Positions 37,654 to 47,358 of a DNA stretch of 64,000 nucleotides are shown here, one piece after another (position 1 is the first letter of the stretch; every line of letters starts with the position of its first letter). Source of the stretch: Xanthomonas albilineans (GTDB taxonomy: Bacteria > Pseudomonadota > Gammaproteobacteria > Xanthomonadales > Xanthomonadaceae); NCBI RefSeq assembly GCF_002939705.1, contig NZ_MDCB01000004.1, positions 187,605 to 251,604 of the forward strand, written 5' to 3'. Both the position numbers and the translations under genes were made by a program. The notes under the pieces are model-generated. The model saw only the letters and a program-made list of their open reading frames with translations. It had not been told where the DNA came from and searched no databases.

Positions 37654-38349
37654 TCAGAGTTGGCGCAGGCGGTCGATGAACGCGTCGTGGCCCTCGATGG
37701 GCTGGTCGGTGGCGATCAGCGGCCTGTGCTGCCAGGTCAAGCTGCCTACGCGGGCGAGGGTTGCCTCGGCATCGGGGAGGTCGTTGGCTTCCATGCCGCC
37801 CGCGCTCGCGGTCAACCGCGCATGGCGGATCAGCACCCGGTCGGGTGCCAGGTAGACCACTTGGCTGGACGCCGCCGTGGTCACTTCGGCCAGCGCGGTC
37901 TCGGTCTGCTCCACCAGCGCCGGCAACCGGTGCGATGCCAGCAATTCGTTGCGGGTAGTGGCGCAGATGCACGACCAACCGGCGAACACACCGTCCTCGG
38001 TGAGCAGGGGGGCCAGTTGCGGCAGGGAAGCCAGCGAAAAGCAGGTATCGACGATCAGCGCCGGCGTGCGGATGCCGATATCGACAAGATCCGCGATGAA
38101 GCGCTGGAACACGGCGACATTGCGGCAGCCGTTGAACTGGATCGGTGCGCCCTGATCGTCGACATCGCCGTGGCCGCCGCCGATCCACAACGTGTCGTAA
38201 TGCAGCTGCACTTCACCTTGATCGGTGCGCGGCAAGGCTGCGACGATCTGGGCGCGATCGGGAAACGTATCAGCAGGGTGCTCGATCGCATGCACGCCCT
38301 GGGGGAAGTGATGGGCCAGATGTGGCGGATGAAACGCGAGAATGGACAT
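37654..38349 (-). CDS. Putative clan CD (caspase-like) cysteine peptidase, 231 residues
   Basis: A 231-residue protein of unrecognised family. A hydrophobic block ending in YDTLWIGGGHGD (His60-Gly61) is followed 43 residues later by a second hydrophobic block ending in PALIVDTCFS (Asp101-Thr102-Cys103). Strand-His-Gly then strand-x-Cys is the hallmark of clan CD peptidases (caspases, metacaspases, gingipains, CHAT), and the spacing is in the usual range. No signal peptide or membrane segment is visible. The C-terminal half (ASSQVVYLAPDRVLIRHARL and on) is unlike known domains. It probably forms a unit with the 141-residue protein downstream. The assignment is my pattern reading, not an established homology. 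Confidence 0.5.
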   Translation of the reverse strand: MSILAFHPPHLAHHFPQGVHAIEHPADTFPDRAQIVAALPRTDQGEVQLHYDTLWIGGGHGDVDDQGAPIQFNGCRNVAVFQRFIADLVDIGIRTPALIVDTCFSLASLPQLAPLLTEDGVFAGWSCICATTRNELLASHRLPALVEQTETALAEVTTAASSQVVYLAPDRVLIRHARLTASAGGMEANDLPDAEATLARVGSLTWQHRPLIATDQPIEGHDAFIDRLRQL

Positions 38350-38899
38350 AGGCAGGCTCCGTTGGCTGGAAGGACGCCGTCCCAGCGGCGCAATGCAGGC
38401 GCGCGCACCGCTACGGCATCGGCGTCCAGCATCGGCGGTGTCGACAGTGCGGCCCATCGGCAAATCGCTGACATCGGCCTGCCACACGGAGGATGTGGGC
38501 GGACAGCGCCGCGATGCGATTGCCTCACCCTGCGCGCACGCGGCAATGCACGTCCGCGCAGGGGACGTGGCAGGTCATCCGTGCCGTGGTCCTCGATGTG
38601 CATGTACGGCGCGCTGCGTCACGCGCATTGCAGCGCTCTCGCCCGCTCTTGATCGACTGGGCGGCACGCCTGACGCTGGGCTTGCACGGTCCGGCTCCGG
38701 ACTGCCCCTGCCTGATGCGGCCCAGCGCGGGAATGCGCGTGCTGCCGCAATACGACGGACGCGCACCCGGCCGTACATCGCGCTGTCGAGGCGCGTCGGT
38801 CGCCTGCAACCGATGCACGGGCCATGTCCTCGACGGACGCCTGCCGCGGGCGACCACTTGGCGCGGAGCGAGCCGGCGCGCCCCGCGCCCGCCTCGACG
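38350..38899. other. 550-base non-coding interval
   Basis: Between the caspase-like unit and the universal stress protein gene. Open frames here (for example 38342-38923 on the plus strand) have antisense-like, Arg/Pro-rich composition and no initiation signals. No repeat, tRNA or terminator is recognised. The interval should hold the promoter for the caspase-like pair near its left end. Confidence 0.55.
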
Positions 38900-39346
38900 T
38901 CAGCGAATCACCAGCACCGGTAATTTGCTGTTCGCCAACACTTCCGCCGTTTGACTGCCAAGCAGTATCCGACTCATACCGCGACGGCCATGCGAGGTCA
39001 TCACGATCAAGTCGCTGGCACAGTCGATGGCCATGTCGATGATCCCCTCGGCCGCATAACGGTCGAGCAGGTGACGGCCATGCGCGGTCACGCCGGCAGC
39101 CGCGGCGGCGGCGAGCGCCGGCGCCAGGATCGACTGCGCGCTGGCCTCGCGGTCGCGACGGTATCCGGGACTGGCCTCATAGCCCACGCCCCAGCCCATG
39201 GCATCGTACATGCCCATGGCCCACGGTTCGGAGACCGTGAGGATGTCCACCTGCGCACCGAGCTTGGCGGCCAGCGCCAGCCCATGCTGCAAGCCTTTGG
39301 CGGACAACTCAGAACCATCGATGGCAATCAGGATGCGCTGGTACAT
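38900..39346 (-). CDS. Universal stress protein (UspA family)
   Basis: A 148-residue single Usp domain. It opens MYQRILIAIDGSELSAKGLQ, the typical strand and D-G-S turn, and ends with the ATP-binding G-x2-G-x9-G-[S/T] motif, GRRGMSRILLGSQTAEVL. Such proteins bind ATP and raise survival during starvation or oxidative stress. A glycine-rich insert with Met and Trp (WAMGMYDAMGWGVGYE) sits near residue 43. The frame opens 14 codons upstream, but ATG 39346 gives the canonical start. Confidence 0.9.
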   Translation of the reverse strand: MYQRILIAIDGSELSAKGLQHGLALAAKLGAQVDILTVSEPWAMGMYDAMGWGVGYEASPGYRRDREASAQSILAPALAAAAAAGVTAHGRHLLDRYAAEGIIDMAIDCASDLIVMTSHGRRGMSRILLGSQTAEVLANSKLPVLVIR

Positions 39347-39728
39347 GGTGTGCTCCGGTGGCGCCGTATGCGGCGACAGCAGCAGCATTGCACACCCGCT
39401 GTGGACTGCACGCCTTGAGCCAGATCAAATTCAGTCACGAGCGGGTTCAACCGACGCATCGGCTTGCCGGCCATGCGCGCACCAGCCGACAGGCCGTGTA
39501 TTCCTATGCCGCCCGCCCGATCGAGGCAACTGCAACGATGCGCAATGACACCCGTCACCGATCACGCCGCTGTCGTTGAAACGCATCGGGGCAAACCGCA
39601 ACGGCTGGACCGATGCGCCTGGCCCCTCCTTGCATGACTCAGCAGTGCCTGGCCACAAAGTAAGTCGCGCCGACGCTGGTCACAGATGCTAACGTCCTGC
39701 ACCGCATTCCCCCATCCAGGAGCCGTTT
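39347..39728. other. 382-base divergent non-coding interval
   Basis: It separates the universal stress protein gene from the M61 peptidase gene, which point away from each other, so it must hold both promoters. A ribosome site (AGGAG, near 39719) precedes the peptidase start. No further feature is recognised. Confidence 0.55.
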
Positions 39729-41666
39729 ATGCCCGCGCCCTTCCGTCCTGCCTTTCGTTGCCTCGACCTGGCGTTGTCGCTGGGCATCGCCCTGGCTGTG
39801 AGCGGCACCGCGCATGCGCAGGCTGCCCGTACCGCCGACGTGCCCGCACCGCGGGACACCCCCTACCCCGGCACCATCACGCTGCAGGTGGACGCTGGCG
39901 ACGTACGCCAGGGCATCTACCGGGTCCACGAGACCATCCCGGTCGGCGCTGGGCAGCTGACCCTGCAATATCCGCAATGGATTCCCGGCGACCATTCGCC
40001 GAGCGGGCCGGTGGCGATGCTGGCCGGCCTCACTCTGACCGCCAACGGCAAGCCGCTGCCATGGCGTCGCGACACATTTGACGTCTACAGCTTTCATGTG
40101 GATGTGCCGGACGGCGTGCGCGCGATCGAAGCCAGTTTCCAGTACCTGTCGCCCCGCGACGACGGCTTCGAAATGACCGACAAAATGCTGCAACTGGAAT
40201 GGAACAAGGTCGCGCTATACCCGGCTGGCCACGACACGCGCCAGATCACGGTGGCGCCGAGCGTGATCCTGCCGGCCGGATGGGAGTTCGGCACGGCGCT
40301 GGAGACCGCCAGTCACAGCGGCGCCACGACTATCTTCAAACCGGTGGACTTCACCACATTGGTCGACTCGCCGATCTACGCCGGACGCTACTTCAAGCGC
40401 GTGGATCTGACGCCCCCCGGTAGCGCGCCGGTTCACCTAGACATGGTCGCCGATGCGCCCAGGTTCCTGGAAATCAGCCCGGAACAGCGACAGGCACACC
40501 GCAACCTGCCGGTGCAGGCGATCAAGCTGTTCGGCTCCCAACACTACGACCATTACGACTTCCTGTTCTCGCTGTCCGACGTGCTCGGCGGCAACGGACT
40601 GGAGCACCACCAGTCCAGCGAAAACGGGCTGGGCGCCGACTATTTCAGCGCCTGGGCCGACAACGCAGCCGACCGCGACCTACTGCCACACGAGTACACC
40701 CACTCGTGGAACGGCAAGTTCCGGCGTCCGGCCGACCTGTGGACACCGACCTTCAACGTGCCGATGGGCGACTCGCTACTGTGGGTCTACGAAGGCCAGA
40801 CCCAATACTGGGGCTACGTGCTGGCCGCGCGCGCCGGCATGTGGACACCGCAACAGTTCCGCGACGCGCTGGCGATGACTGCGGCCAACTACGATCGCAA
40901 CCGTGCCGGATTCCGTTGGCGCTCCCTGCAAGACACTACCAACGACCCCACCGCCGCGCATCGCGCGCCGCTGCCCTACCGCAGCTGGCAGATGAGCGAG
41001 GACTACTACAGCGGCGGGCAGATGGTCTGGCTGGCAGTGGACGCCAAACTGCGCGCGCTCAGCGGTGGACGCAAGTCGCTGGACGACGTGGCCAAAGCAT
41101 TTTTCGGCGTCGACGACGGCAGCCATGCGGTCAAGACCTACAGCTTCGACGACGTCGTCGCCGCGCTCGATGACGTCGCCCACTTCGACTGGACCACTTA
41201 CCTCCAGCGCCGCGTGTACGCGGTCGATCCACCGCTATTGGAAGGCTTACAAGCCAGTGGCTGGAAACTGGTGTACACCGACCAACCCAGCGAATTCGAG
41301 AAGCAATACGACGGCAGCCACCCATCGGCGCGACACCGCTACAACTTCGCTTGGTCGATCGGCCTGGTAATGAACGATGACGCCAGCATCAACGACGTGC
41401 TGTGGGATGGTCCGGCGTTCAAGGCCGGGATCAGCACCGGCGCCACGCTGCTGGCGGTCAACGGCCAGGATTACTCGCGCGATACGCTCAAGCAAGCCAT
41501 CGCCGAGGCCAAGGGCGGCACCGCACCGATCGTGCTGACACTGAAATACCAAGGCAGCCTGCGCGACGTCGCGGTGCACTACCACGACGGCTTGCAATAT
41601 CCACACTTGGTGCGAGTGAATGGCACGCCGGATTACCTGAGCCAGATCATCGCCGCGCGGCACTGA
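39729..41666 (+). CDS. M61-family peptidase with PDZ domain, secreted
   Basis: A 645-residue exported metallopeptidase of the glycyl-aminopeptidase (M61) family. A signal peptide (hydrophobic core ALSLGIALAVSGTAHA) precedes an all-beta N-terminal domain. The zinc-binding HEYTH lies at residues 321-325, and the downstream glutamate ligand is likely in LWVYEGQTQYWG. A C-terminal PDZ-like segment begins near residue 530 (NDDASINDVLWDGPAFKAGI). It is a periplasmic enzyme that removes N-terminal glycine or similar residues in known members. ATG 39729 follows CAGGAGCC, a good ribosome site. It converges on uvrD. Confidence 0.92.
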   Translation: MPAPFRPAFRCLDLALSLGIALAVSGTAHAQAARTADVPAPRDTPYPGTITLQVDAGDVRQGIYRVHETIPVGAGQLTLQYPQWIPGDHSPSGPVAMLAGLTLTANGKPLPWRRDTFDVYSFHVDVPDGVRAIEASFQYLSPRDDGFEMTDKMLQLEWNKVALYPAGHDTRQITVAPSVILPAGWEFGTALETASHSGATTIFKPVDFTTLVDSPIYAGRYFKRVDLTPPGSAPVHLDMVADAPRFLEISPEQRQAHRNLPVQAIKLFGSQHYDHYDFLFSLSDVLGGNGLEHHQSSENGLGADYFSAWADNAADRDLLPHEYTHSWNGKFRRPADLWTPTFNVPMGDSLLWVYEGQTQYWGYVLAARAGMWTPQQFRDALAMTAANYDRNRAGFRWRSLQDTTNDPTAAHRAPLPYRSWQMSEDYYSGGQMVWLAVDAKLRALSGGRKSLDDVAKAFFGVDDGSHAVKTYSFDDVVAALDDVAHFDWTTYLQRRVYAVDPPLLEGLQASGWKLVYTDQPSEFEKQYDGSHPSARHRYNFAWSIGLVMNDDASINDVLWDGPAFKAGISTGATLLAVNGQDYSRDTLKQAIAEAKGGTAPIVLTLKYQGSLRDVAVHYHDGLQYPHLVRVNGTPDYLSQIIAARH

Positions 41667-41748
41667 CCATGAATCGCCCAAGGCATCCTGCATCGCCCAC
41701 AAGCGCCCCCGCTGAACACCGCGACGGGCCGCCCGGCTAACGGCTCCG

Positions 41749-43950
41749 TCAGCGCACCGTCAGATTCGCGTAGGCCATCACCAGCCACTTGGCGCCGGCC
41801 TCGTCGAACTGCACTTGCACGCGCGCGTGCGCGCCGCTGCCTTCGTAGTCGATGACCACGCCACCACCGAACTTGGGGTGCTGCACATTGGCGCCGAGCT
41901 TGATCGCCGGCGCCTCGATCCGAGGATGCCCCGGGTTGCGCGGCGCACCTAACGAAGCGCTACGCGAGACCTGCACCTTCGGTCGCACCTCGTGCAATAG
42001 CTCGCGCGGGATCTCGCGGAGGAAGCGCGACGGAACGTTGTAATTGTCCTGGCCGTGGATACGGCGCGATTCGGCGTAGCTGAGTACCAATGTGTGGCGA
42101 GCACGGGTGATACCGACATAGGCCAGGCGCCGCTCTTCCTCCAGGCGCCCGCTTTCCTCCAACGAGCGCGCACTGGGGAACAGGCCGTCTTCCATGCCGA
42201 CCAGGAACACCAGCGGGAATTCCAGGCCCTTGGCCGAATGCAGCGTCATCAGTTGCACGCCGTCCTCGTCGGCCCGGGCTTGACCTTCGCCGGCTTCCAA
42301 TGCGGCATAGGCCAGGAACGCGACCAATTCGCTCATCGCCTGGCGCGCTTCGTCAGCATCATCCTCGGCGTCGACACGGACGAAGCGCGAAGCCACCGAA
42401 ACCAGTTCGTCGAGGTTGTCGGTGCGCGACTCCGAATCCAGCCCGCTGCGGCTTTCCTTGCTCCAGTGATCGCGCAGCGCCGAGCGCGCCAGCACATGAT
42501 CGATCTGCTCGGGCAGCGACAGGTCGGCCACTTCCACGGCCAGTTGTTCGATCAGGCCGAGGAACTGGCCCAGCGCATTGCGCGCGCGCGCGGCAAGTTC
42601 GCCGCCCTGCTGCGCGGCGTGTTGCGCGGCAGTCCATAGCGACAGCGATTGCGCACGCGCCAGCCGTCGCACTTCGTCCAGGGTCCGGTCGCCGATGCCG
42701 CGCGCCGGCGTATTCACCGCACGCTCGAACGCCGCATCGTCGGCGCGGTTGGCGACCAGGCGCAGATAGGCCAGCGTATCTTTGATTTCGGCTCGCTCGA
42801 AGAAGCGCATGCCGCCATACACGCGGTACGGCACCTGCTCGGCGAGCAACGCCTCTTCGAACGCACGCGATTGCGCGTTGCTGCGATAGAGCACGGCGGC
42901 TTCGCTGTAGCTGCCGCCATCGCGCACCCATTGGCGCGCGCGCTCGACCACATAGCGCGCTTCGTCCACTTCGTTGTACGCCGCATACAGGTCGATCGGC
43001 TCGCCATCGCCCGAATCGGTCCACAATTGCTTACCGATGCGATCGGGGTTGTGCGCGATCACCGCGTTGGCGGCGTTGAGAATGTTGGCGCTGGAACGGT
43101 AGTTCTGCTCCAGGCGGATGGTCTGCGCGCCTGGAAAATCCTTGAGGAAACGCTGCACGTTCTCAACCTTGGCGCCGCGCCATCCGTAAATGGCCTGGTC
43201 GTCGTCGCCGACCACGAACACACGGCCGCTGTCACCGGCGAGCACGCGCACGAACGCGTACTGGATGGCATTGGTGTCCTGAAATTCATCGACCAGGATC
43301 TCAGCGAAGCGAGCACGGTAATGCGCCAGCAACGCTGGCGTGTCGCGCAGCAACTCGTGCGCACGCAGCAGCAACTCGGCGAAGTCGACCAGTCCGGCGC
43401 GGTCGCAGCGCTCCTGGTACAGCGCATAGGCGTTGCGCAGGGTGTTGATCCAGACATCGTGCGGCTCGGGCTGGATGTGCTGCGCGCGGCGGCCTTCGTC
43501 CTTCTGCTGGTTGATCCACCACGCGATTTGCTTGGGCGGGAACTTGCCCTCGTCCAGCTCCAGTTGCTGCACTACGCGTTTGACCAGCCGCAGTTGGTCG
43601 TCGGCATCCAGAACCTGGAAGCTCTCCGGCAACCGCGCATCCTGCCAGTGCAGGCGCAACAGGCGGTGGGCCAGGCCGTGGAAGGTGCCGATCCACATGC
43701 CGCGGCTGCCGTTGCGCAACTGCAGGTCGGCGCGATGGCGCATCTCGCCGGCCGCCTTGTTGGTGAAGGTGACCGCGAACATGCCATGCACCGGCACACC
43801 ATGCACCTCGTGCAGCCAGGCGATGCGATGGGTGAGCACGCGCGTCTTGCCGGATCCGGCACCGGCCAGGACCAGATAATGACCGGGCGGTGCGGAGACG
43901 GCCTCGCGCTGGGCGGGGTTCAGATCGTCGAGTAAATGAGAGACATCCAC
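41749..43950 (-). CDS. uvrD: DNA helicase II
   Basis: A 733-residue SF1 helicase that unwinds DNA in nucleotide-excision and mismatch repair. The Walker A loop is AGAGSGKTRVL near residue 30. GNGSRGMWIGTFHGL (motif Ib), LVDEFQDTNAIQY (motif II), VGDDDQAIYGWRGA (motif III) and the C-terminal AVRQRGAKWLVMAYANL-like end are in place. The end, AGAKWLVMAYANLTVR, and the N-terminus DVSHLLDDLNPAQREAV are those of UvrD rather than Rep. The initiation codon is GTG at 43950, since it alone gives the family N-terminus. Confidence 0.96.
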   Translation of the reverse strand: MDVSHLLDDLNPAQREAVSAPPGHYLVLAGAGSGKTRVLTHRIAWLHEVHGVPVHGMFAVTFTNKAAGEMRHRADLQLRNGSRGMWIGTFHGLAHRLLRLHWQDARLPESFQVLDADDQLRLVKRVVQQLELDEGKFPPKQIAWWINQQKDEGRRAQHIQPEPHDVWINTLRNAYALYQERCDRAGLVDFAELLLRAHELLRDTPALLAHYRARFAEILVDEFQDTNAIQYAFVRVLAGDSGRVFVVGDDDQAIYGWRGAKVENVQRFLKDFPGAQTIRLEQNYRSSANILNAANAVIAHNPDRIGKQLWTDSGDGEPIDLYAAYNEVDEARYVVERARQWVRDGGSYSEAAVLYRSNAQSRAFEEALLAEQVPYRVYGGMRFFERAEIKDTLAYLRLVANRADDAAFERAVNTPARGIGDRTLDEVRRLARAQSLSLWTAAQHAAQQGGELAARARNALGQFLGLIEQLAVEVADLSLPEQIDHVLARSALRDHWSKESRSGLDSESRTDNLDELVSVASRFVRVDAEDDADEARQAMSELVAFLAYAALEAGEGQARADEDGVQLMTLHSAKGLEFPLVFLVGMEDGLFPSARSLEESGRLEEERRLAYVGITRARHTLVLSYAESRRIHGQDNYNVPSRFLREIPRELLHEVRPKVQVSRSASLGAPRNPGHPRIEAPAIKLGANVQHPKFGGGVVIDYEGSGAHARVQVQFDEAGAKWLVMAYANLTVR

Positions 43951-44064
43951 CCAAGCATTTTAGCCGGTGCGGCAGCGCATGGGCGGCGATGCACGTCGCG
44001 CGGTTGGCGACAGCATTCCGCACGGCAACCTGCTGCTCCCGTGGCCGGAGCAAGCAGGACAGCG

Positions 44065-45489
44065 TCAGGAAATCCGCGCGAGCGGCAGTTCCAGGCTCAG
44101 CAACGCCTGCGCGGTCGCCTGCGCCTGCATCCGCAGTTCGGGAATCGCCAGACTTTCCCACAGGCTGCCGATGCGCAAGCTGCCCAGTACGCGGATCCGT
44201 GGATCGGCGCGACCGTTGGCATCGAGCAACGCGCCATCGGTGCCGGTCGCCAGGCCGATCCCATGCGGCCCCTGCTGCGCATGGCCGCTGCCCAATAGCT
44301 GGTGTAGCAGCGGATTGCGAATGGTCTGCACACGCAACTCCACGCCGGTGGCGTTGATCACGCAATGCGCCTGCAATTGCAACGGAACACCATCGGCGCC
44401 CATTCCGTTGACCTGCACGCAGGTATCGACCGCAGACACGCTCTCCAGCCGCGCGCGGTGCACGCGCAACTGGCCGCTACGGTGTATCTCCTGCAACTGC
44501 GCGTATACCGGCTCAGCGACGCGATGCCGGTGCACGTCCCAGTAACGCACCGTATGCCGCAGGAAACGGCGTTGCTCGGTCGCCGACAGCGATTGCCACA
44601 GCGCCTGGCCGAACGGCCGCACCCGATCCATCACGCTCTGCCAGGGGTGTCCGTGCGCCTGCGCGGCGGCGGCGTAACCGCGCAACGCGCGCAGCCGCTG
44701 GCGCAACGAGAGCGCCAGCAACGCTTGCGGATCGAATTCGGCCGGCGTGCCGTGCGCAGCATGCGGCAGCGGCAGCAACGCATGTCGCGAAACCACGTGT
44801 ACCAGACCACGATGGGCGTTGCTCAGCAGCGTCAGCACGCTGTCGGCCATGCTCAGGCCGGAACCGACGATGCACACCGTCGCCTCGCGGGGGATCTCGC
44901 ATAACTGCGGGTAGTTCCAGGCTTCCACCCGCATCGACTCGGACAGACTGGCGGCACCGCGTGCCGGCAACGGACGCAGGCTGTTGCCCAGCGCCAGCAC
45001 CGTGGCACCGGCGCGCAGTTGACGAGCATCGTGCAAGTGCAGCATGTGTCCGCCGGCCGCATCCGGTTGCATGGCCAGCACCCGCGCCTGACGCCACTGC
45101 AAGCGCGCCGGGCGCGTCGCCTGCGCCTGCGTTAGACGCGTGCGCAGATAGACGGCGTAATGGCGACGCTGCACGTAAGCTTGCGCCAACGCATCGCGCG
45201 TCAGTTCCGGATACAGCGCTTGGTGCTGCAACCAATCGAGAAAATCCTCGGGCGCATTGGCGAAGGCACTCATCCGCCCGACCGGCACGTTCAGTAGATG
45301 CTCCGCGCGAGGCGTCGCATAGGCCACGCCCTGCGCCAGCGCTGGCTGCGACTCGATCAGTTGCAAGCGCAGCGGGCCGTCGGCCTGGTGCAGCAGATGC
45401 AATGCAGCCAGAACACCAGCCGCGCCGCCGCCGATGATGGCAACATCGCAATCATCGTCAATCGGTTTGCTGGGCAGAAGCTCGCTCAT
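44065..45489 (-). CDS. FAD/NAD(P)-binding protein (PF13454-like)
   Basis: A 474-residue flavoprotein. CDVAIIGGGAAGVLAALHLL at the N-terminus is the FAD-binding Rossmann motif, and EHLLNVPVGRMSAF near residue 70 is typical of the FAD_NAD_binding_9 family. TVCIVGSGLSMAD near residue 200 is a second dinucleotide-binding site. These proteins are presumed FAD/NAD(P)-linked oxidoreductases of unknown substrate. It is followed by cls upstream on the same strand with about 110 bases between. ATG 45489 gives the canonical MSELLPSKP start. Confidence 0.85.
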   Translation of the reverse strand: MSELLPSKPIDDDCDVAIIGGGAAGVLAALHLLHQADGPLRLQLIESQPALAQGVAYATPRAEHLLNVPVGRMSAFANAPEDFLDWLQHQALYPELTRDALAQAYVQRRHYAVYLRTRLTQAQATRPARLQWRQARVLAMQPDAAGGHMLHLHDARQLRAGATVLALGNSLRPLPARGAASLSESMRVEAWNYPQLCEIPREATVCIVGSGLSMADSVLTLLSNAHRGLVHVVSRHALLPLPHAAHGTPAEFDPQALLALSLRQRLRALRGYAAAAQAHGHPWQSVMDRVRPFGQALWQSLSATEQRRFLRHTVRYWDVHRHRVAEPVYAQLQEIHRSGQLRVHRARLESVSAVDTCVQVNGMGADGVPLQLQAHCVINATGVELRVQTIRNPLLHQLLGSGHAQQGPHGIGLATGTDGALLDANGRADPRIRVLGSLRIGSLWESLAIPELRMQAQATAQALLSLELPLARIS

Positions 45490-45600
45490 ATTCGGCAATT
45501 GTAAGCGAAGGCCTCGCATGCCAGGCCGATGGCAAAAAACCCAGGGGGCAACGAACGCTCGCGCATGGCCCCGACATCATGCGCGCATCGGCGGCACGTT

Positions 45601-47019
45601 TCACATCAGCGCATCGGCCAGACGCGCGATCCCCTCGCGACTGCGCCGCCACGCCGGCCGCTTGCGCCATGTCTCCAGCGACAGCACCCGCGCATCGGCC
45701 AGGTATTCCGCTTCCACCACCCGCAGCCGCTGCAACACCTCGGCGCTATAGCAGAGCATGCCAATCTCCGCGTTCAGTGCGAACGAGCGAATGTCCAGAT
45801 TGATCGAGCCGACCAGGACAATGCTCTCGTCAACGCTCAAGTGCTTGGCATGCAGAAAGTGCGGCCGATACAACGCGATCTTGACCCCGCTGCGCAGCAG
45901 TTCGTCGTAGCACGCCTCCTGTGCCCAGGCGCTGAGCGGTTGATTGTTGCTCTCGGACAGGATCAGTTGTACCTCCACGCCAGACAGCGCGGCGATGCGC
46001 AGCGCGCTGAGCGTGACTTCGTCCGGCACGAAGTACGGCGTCACCATCACGATCCGGCGCCGCGCCTGATGGATCAGCGCATTGACCGTATCGCGCGCGT
46101 TTTCGAACGGATAGGCCGGCCCGCTCGGCAGCAGTTGCGTCGGAACGCCGGTACCGCGCGCCGTGGCGGCGGCCCCCACGCTGAGGCGCTGCCCGGTCTC
46201 GATGAACCAATCGCTGGCGAACACCGCTTCCAGGTGCCCGACCACCGGCCCCTGCACCCGCGCGACCAGTTCGCGGTTGGGATGGCCGGGCACAAAGTCC
46301 GGCGCGGCCAGATTCTGCGAACCGATATAGCCAACACGGTTGTCGATCACCGCGATCTTGCGGTGATTGCGCAGATCCATGCGCCCACTGCGGCGCCAGC
46401 GCAGGCCGCCCGGCAACAGCGCCTGTACCTCGACCCCCGCCGCATGCAGGCGGATGCGGTAGCGGCGCAGGGCGCGGCGGCCGCCACGCGCATCCAGCAA
46501 CAGGCGGCAGCGCACACCGCGTGCGGCGGCGCGCAGCAGGGCCGCGACCACCGCATCGCCGACCGCATCGTCGAACATCAGGTAGTACAGCAGATGCACG
46601 CGCTCGACCGCCGTCTCGATGTCCTCGATCAGCGCCTGCAACGATGGCGCGTAACGGTCGAGCAATTCCACGGTGTTGCCGTGGGTGGGCATGAAATCGC
46701 CCTGACGCTCTACCAACGGCACCACTTCGGCGACCACGGTATCGGCTGGCGGCGTCCAGCGCAGCGCGGTCAGCGGCCCCTGCTGCTCGCGAATCACCTG
46801 CGAGGCCAGCACTTGGCGGCGGACGCGTTCGCGCGACAGCCAAGGATGACCCAACAGCAGGTACAACGGCAGCCCCAACAGCGGCACGAACCCCACCAGC
46901 AGCAACCAGCTGCGCGCCGCGCCGGGAGTGGTGCGGGTGGGAATCCACAACAACGCCACCAGCCGGATCAGCCAGTCCAACGCCAACAGCCACGTGCCTT
47001 CCAACCAGACCGGCAACAT
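45601..47019 (-). CDS. cls: Cardiolipin synthase (phospholipase D family)
   Basis: A 472-residue inner-membrane enzyme joining two phosphatidylglycerols into cardiolipin. Two N-terminal helices (LLALDWLIRLVALLWI and WLLLVGFVPLLGLPLYLLLG) are followed by two phospholipase-D motifs: NHRKIAVID near residue 220 and HAKHLSVDE near residue 390, both of the H-x-K-x4-D form. The intervening catalytic loops are in place. Upstream frame codons are Cys/His-rich shadow; ATG 47019 begins MLPVWLEGTWLL. The plus-strand antisense frame here is larger than the gene but has no family resemblance. Confidence 0.93.
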   Translation of the reverse strand: MLPVWLEGTWLLALDWLIRLVALLWIPTRTTPGAARSWLLLVGFVPLLGLPLYLLLGHPWLSRERVRRQVLASQVIREQQGPLTALRWTPPADTVVAEVVPLVERQGDFMPTHGNTVELLDRYAPSLQALIEDIETAVERVHLLYYLMFDDAVGDAVVAALLRAAARGVRCRLLLDARGGRRALRRYRIRLHAAGVEVQALLPGGLRWRRSGRMDLRNHRKIAVIDNRVGYIGSQNLAAPDFVPGHPNRELVARVQGPVVGHLEAVFASDWFIETGQRLSVGAAATARGTGVPTQLLPSGPAYPFENARDTVNALIHQARRRIVMVTPYFVPDEVTLSALRIAALSGVEVQLILSESNNQPLSAWAQEACYDELLRSGVKIALYRPHFLHAKHLSVDESIVLVGSINLDIRSFALNAEIGMLCYSAEVLQRLRVVEAEYLADARVLSLETWRKRPAWRRSREGIARLADALM

Positions 47020-47117
47020 CGCAATGCTCGCAACCCAGGTCGCCAGATTCTGCGGACTATGCGGGCAAACGCAAGTCTCGCCGCCAGACCCCGTCGGCCC
47101 TGCGTCGGACCCAAACG

Positions 47118-47147
47118 CACACAACCCGCCAGGTGGCGGGTTGTGTG
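47118..47147. terminator. GC-rich hairpin after rpmG
   Basis: A perfect inverted repeat, CACACAACCCGCCA then TGGCGGGTTGTGTG, with 14-base arms and a 2-base centre. It lies 33 bases beyond the rpmG stop and upstream of the cls start. It is a likely transcription terminator or pause hairpin, though no T-run follows on the minus strand, so Rho-independence is doubtful. Confidence 0.55.
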
Positions 47148-47180
47148 TCGATCAACAATGGCGATTCTGCGACCAGCCGA

Positions 47181-47345
47181 TTACTTGATCTTGCCTTCCT
47201 TGTACAGGACGTGCTTGCGCACGACCGGATCGTACTTGAGGAATTCCATCTTCCCCGGGGTGTTCTTTTTGTTCTTGTCCGTGGTGTAGAAGTGACCGGT
47301 ACCGGCCGAGGAAATCATACGGACCTTATCGCGCTTGCCTGCCAT
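47181..47345 (-). CDS. rpmG: Ribosomal protein L33
   Basis: A 54-residue L33: [20 protein letters not shown] then [20 protein letters not shown] and [11 protein letters not shown]. No zinc-binding cysteine pairs are present, so it is the zinc-independent form. It lies 13 bases downstream of rpmB on the same strand, the usual rpmB-rpmG pair. ATG 47345 is preceded by AGGAGTAAC. Confidence 0.97.
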   Translation of the reverse strand: MAGKRDKVRMISSAGTGHFYTTDKNKKNTPGKMEFLKYDPVVRKHVLYKEGKIK

Positions 47346-47358
47346 GATGGGTTACTCC

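Noticed and set aside
45529-47289. A 586-residue plus-strand frame over cls
   Set aside because: The opposite strand holds two phospholipase-D motifs and membrane helices; this frame does not.
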